Source of the DNA: Larix sibirica
Lineage: Eukaryota; Streptophyta; Pinopsida; Pinales; Pinaceae
Assembly: GCA_004151065.3 (NCBI GenBank)
Contig: NWUY0304655541.1
Coordinates: 3,629 to 26,256, forward strand
Direction: 5' to 3'
Length of the DNA stretch: 22,628 nucleotides
Positions 19,948 through 22,628 of the stretch are shown in pieces. The position numbers and the translations under genes were made by a program. The notes below the pieces were generated by a model. The model worked only from the letters and a program-made list of their open reading frames with translations, was not told the DNA's origin and made no database searches. Positions within the stretch are counted from its first letter, which is position 1, and each line of letters starts with the position of its first letter.

Positions 19948-21253
19948 GTGTTGTTGAACACTTTGTCAATGGAAGTTGTTGGCTTAGAATGTATGAAAGA
20001 ATTGTATGTAGAGGACGCAGATTTTTCAAAAGATTGGAAAGCGTGCAAAATTCCTTGGAGTATGGACAAAACACCATATTTGGATTTCCATATCCAAGAG
20101 GGATTCTTGTTTAAGAATCATAAATTGTGCATTCCGCGTGGTTCCTTGAGACAAAACCTTGTAAAAGAGATGCATAACAAAGGTTTGGGAGGACATTTTG
20201 GCATTGATAAAACCACAACATTGGTAAAGGAAATATATTGTTGGCCTGGAATCAATGAGGATGTTAGGAGATTTGTGGAGCGTTGTAGAATTTATTAGTT
20301 GGTAAAGGGGCAAAGTCAAAACATTGGCTTGTATACTCCATTTCCAGTTCCTGAGAAACCATGGGAAGATATAAGTATGGACTTCATTTTGGGGCTCCCT
20401 AAGATGTAGAGAGGACACACTTCCGTGATGGTTGTAGTCGATAGATTCTCAAAGATGGCCCATTTCGTACGATGCAAGAAGGTTGATGATGCTACTAAAG
20501 TGGACACCTTATTTTTCCAAGAGATTGTGATATTGCATGGACTGCCAAGAAGTATTACTTATGACAGAAATAAAAGGCTCCTTGGGCATTTCTGGAGAAC
20601 ACTTTGGAAGAACATTGGTTCCACGATGTTGTGCAATCATCCTACCATATGTAAACATATGGACAAACTAAGGTGGTCAATCGAAGTCTTGGAAACTTGT
20701 TGAGAAGCTTGAGTGGGGAAAGGCCAGGATACTAGGATTTGGTTTTGGCCCAAGTTGAATTCGCTTGCAACAATTCACTGAACAAATCTATTAAAAGAAT
20801 TATGTTTCAAGTTGTGTATGGCGGGTCACCAAAGGGAGTTGTGTATTTGTTTAAATTTCCAATTTTGGGGGATAGGAAGAGTGTTGATGCCGTTGAGTTT
20901 GCAGAAGGAATGCAGGAATTGCATGAAAAGGTCAAGAGGCAGCTACAACATAGCAATGCCAAATACAAGTATAAAGCATATTTACAGAGAAGGAAAAAGG
21001 TTTTTCAGGAAGGTAAATTGGTAATGGCACACTTAAGGAAAGAAATATTTCCCACAGGCACCTACAATAAGTTGAATTACAAGAAAATTGGGCCATGTAT
21101 AATCTTAAATAAGATTTATGATAACGCCTATAAAATAGAGTTGACGACAGTTGTGAATATTTCTCTGATATTCAATGTAGCATACTTGTACGAGTTCCAT
21201 GAAGGAATAGAATATGATGAAGAAAGAAACACATATGGGTGGAAGACTCCTTA
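19948..21253 (+). pseudogene. Chromovirus integrase, frameshifted and catalytically altered
   Basis: This enzyme would insert cDNA into the genome. The HHCC zinc domain starts HNKGLGGHFGIDKT (His at 20173) and continues YCWPGINEDVRRFVERCRIY-stop, where the second Cys of CxxC reads Tyr (20293-20295) and the next codon is TAG. The catalytic core has Asp in SMDFILGLP (20380-20382) and Asp in ITYDRNKR (20563-20565). The third acidic position, in the usual GQTEVVNR block, reads GQTKVVNR (Lys at 20670-20672). A frameshift occurs between about 20640 and 20660. The C-terminal part, DLVLAQVEFACNNSLNKSIK through GKLVMAHLRKE and YKKIGPCIILNKI, is readable from about 20739. Non-functional. Confidence 0.92.
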
Positions 21254-21400
21254 CCAGTCAAGGAACTAAAGAAAATCTTGGCTAAGAGGATCAACAAAAA
21301 GATTCAGAATGATGAGCATTTTGACTACTTAGTTAAGTGGAGAAACCAAGGCATTGAGAATGTGTCGTGGGTCTTCGAAGAAGATTTGGCACACCTATGA
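21254..21400 (+). pseudogene. Integrase C-terminal chromodomain
   Basis: After a further frame change the sequence reads KELKKILAKRINKKI, then HFDYLVKWRNQGIENVSW and FEEDLAHL, ending at the TGA 21398-21400. The YLVKW core and the later W-x2-E/EDL pattern are characteristic of the chromodomain at the end of chromovirus integrases, which in intact elements steers insertion toward particular chromatin. The open frame is intact across this small domain. Confidence 0.87.
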
Positions 21401-21470
21401 GGGTCGCCCTCCTTTACAAACATATAACTGCATCAACATGAGCTGGAGGCTCATTTTTACCAGGGATGTT

Positions 21471-22177
21471 TGATGCAGGAGCGTCTATGGGTTTGGGAAA
21501 TCGGCATCACCCAAAGAAAGGTTAGCAGTATTGTAGGTAGAAAATGTAGGATTTAAACCACTTTGTGGAAGTGGATGCAGAAGGGAATGTTGGTTGCATA
21601 CCCTACTTCTTTGTTCTAGAAGTTAAAGAAGTGGTTGTAGATCTTGTTGACTTGTTGCAAAAGTGGAAGTAATAGCTACAGATCCTATGGGGGGTCGCGT
21701 ATGAAGCAATGGAAGGGCCATAGATCCTTTGGGGGATGCATATCAAGCAACGGAAGGTGGACCATCACCTTGGAGGGAATCTTAATGATGCATGAGGAAT
21801 TGAAAGGGACTATAACTGTTTGACTTCCGGCATACAAAGAGACAACTTTAGGGATATAACAAGGGTGAACCAAAAGGAATGGGTTTTATTTCTCCAGGAC
21901 AGTTGAGTTGCATAGAGAGAGAGCACGAGTTCAGAAGAGGGAGGCATCTAACTGTAGTACTAATGGTGGATGTAATATCTTGCTTAGTAAATAAAGTTCT
22001 TTGATTTCCATTATGGTGTTGTTCCTTCTTGTCTGAATGATTTTTTTTATGTCCTCCTTTACTAGTTAATTTAACCTATGTGAATAGAGATAATGTTGTT
22101 GTTGTTAGATTTGTAAGCAAACCTAGCAGTTCTGTAGCTGCATAAGATTGCATTGAAGCATAGGTCGCCTAAATTAA
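21471..22177 (+). repeat. 3' LTR of the chromovirus
   Basis: The LTR starts TGATGCAGGAGC and stays alignable to the 5' LTR up to ATTAA at 22177. The sequence just before it, ACCAGGGATGTT, is a weak purine-rich tract and probably the decayed plus-strand primer site. The 5' AATAAA pair is partly kept here as AGTAAATAAAG. Confidence 0.92.
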
Positions 22178-22628
22178 CTACTCTCTTGGAAATTAGAACT
22201 TTTCCTCATCTGAGGTCTATTAGAAGACGCGGGGAAAAATATTTAGTAGAGGACAACTTGGCTAGAACCTAAAATCAATGTTGGCATAACCAGCAGAGAC
22301 TCATACACGAGATGTAGGCAAGTCATCCTTGGGTAAATGAATGCTCCACCTCTACATGCAAGTGCACAAGATGAACACAAACACAAATGTTGCTCCTTCG
22401 ACGAAGTTGTTAATAGTACAAGAAGGGAAATCCCTTCTTATATTTTAAGACAAGAAGATTCCCAAAATGTTATGCAAACTGGGAAAAAGGGATTGATACT
22501 CACGGGAGAAAGATGAAATTTCATCATTTCAAGACCAGAATGCGTTGAAGATAATCAACATCTTGAATCAATATAATAATATGTGTTAACTTTTTTATCT
22601 TAATACGGAATTATAGTAGTACTTGAAA
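22178..22628. other. Right flank of the chromovirus, nothing recognised
   Basis: This is non-coding sequence of about 450 bases with no open frame, repeat or element end that I can support. Its junction with the LTR starts CTACTCTC. Confidence 0.5.

Larger units (their letters stand above)
16030..22177 (+). mobile_element. Ty3/gypsy chromovirus, structurally complete, inactive
   Basis: The order is 5' LTR, tRNA-iMet-type primer-binding site, gag, protease, reverse transcriptase, RNase H, integrase, chromodomain, 3' LTR, the layout of plant chromoviruses (Metaviridae-like). The length is about 6.15 kb. The LTRs are about 19% different over their first 100 aligned bases, so the insertion is old. 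Every protein carries stops or frameshifts and several catalytic residues are changed, so the copy cannot move itself. No five-base target duplication is evident, which may reflect decay or mis-set ends. Confidence 0.95.

Overview
This window is nuclear DNA of a seed plant. One intact, spliced gene sits in a sea of broken retroelements. The gene is on the minus strand (11883-14232). Its five exons join through four GT-AG introns into a 521-codon TRICHOME BIREFRINGENCE-LIKE (TBL) protein, a presumed Golgi polysaccharide O-acetyltransferase. A gymnosperm host is a reasonable guess from the style of the gag fragments and the density of old LTR elements, but the sequence alone does not prove it.

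Layout: (1) 1-1271, minus strand: decayed Ty3/gypsy gag reaching the start of protease, cut by the left window edge; a possible weak primer-binding site and LTR end lie at about 1347-1357. (2) About 1600-8120, minus strand: a nearly full-length but dead L1-type LINE, with ORF1 (DUF4283-like region plus CCHC knuckle) and ORF2 (endonuclease, reverse transcriptase, zf-RVT, RNase H). It carries internal tandem duplications. (3) 8150-8960: non-coding sequence that looks LTR-like. (4) About 9040-10240, plus strand: a second gypsy relic in which gag C-terminus and protease are followed directly by polypurine tract and LTR-start-like sequence, with RT, RNase H and integrase missing. (5) 10240-11882: non-coding, with short degenerate repeats. 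(6) 11883-14232: the TBL gene. (7) 14233-16029: its upstream region, a possible fragment of a second TBL first exon, a 93-bp tandem repeat, and AT-rich sequence. (8) 16030-22177, plus strand: an old but structurally complete Ty3/gypsy chromovirus with two LTRs, a tRNA-iMet type primer-binding site, gag, protease, RT, RNase H, integrase and a C-terminal chromodomain, all broken by stops and frameshifts. (9) 22178-22628: flank with nothing recognised.

No retroelement here can encode its own movement. The TBL gene is the only sequence that appears to be under coding constraint. I found no rRNA, tRNA or CRISPR array, and no credible sign of an undescribed multi-gene system. The most distinctive items are a perfect 45-bp duplication over a polypurine-tract/LTR junction, an in-frame 82-codon duplication in the LINE RNase H, and the pol-deleted gypsy relic.
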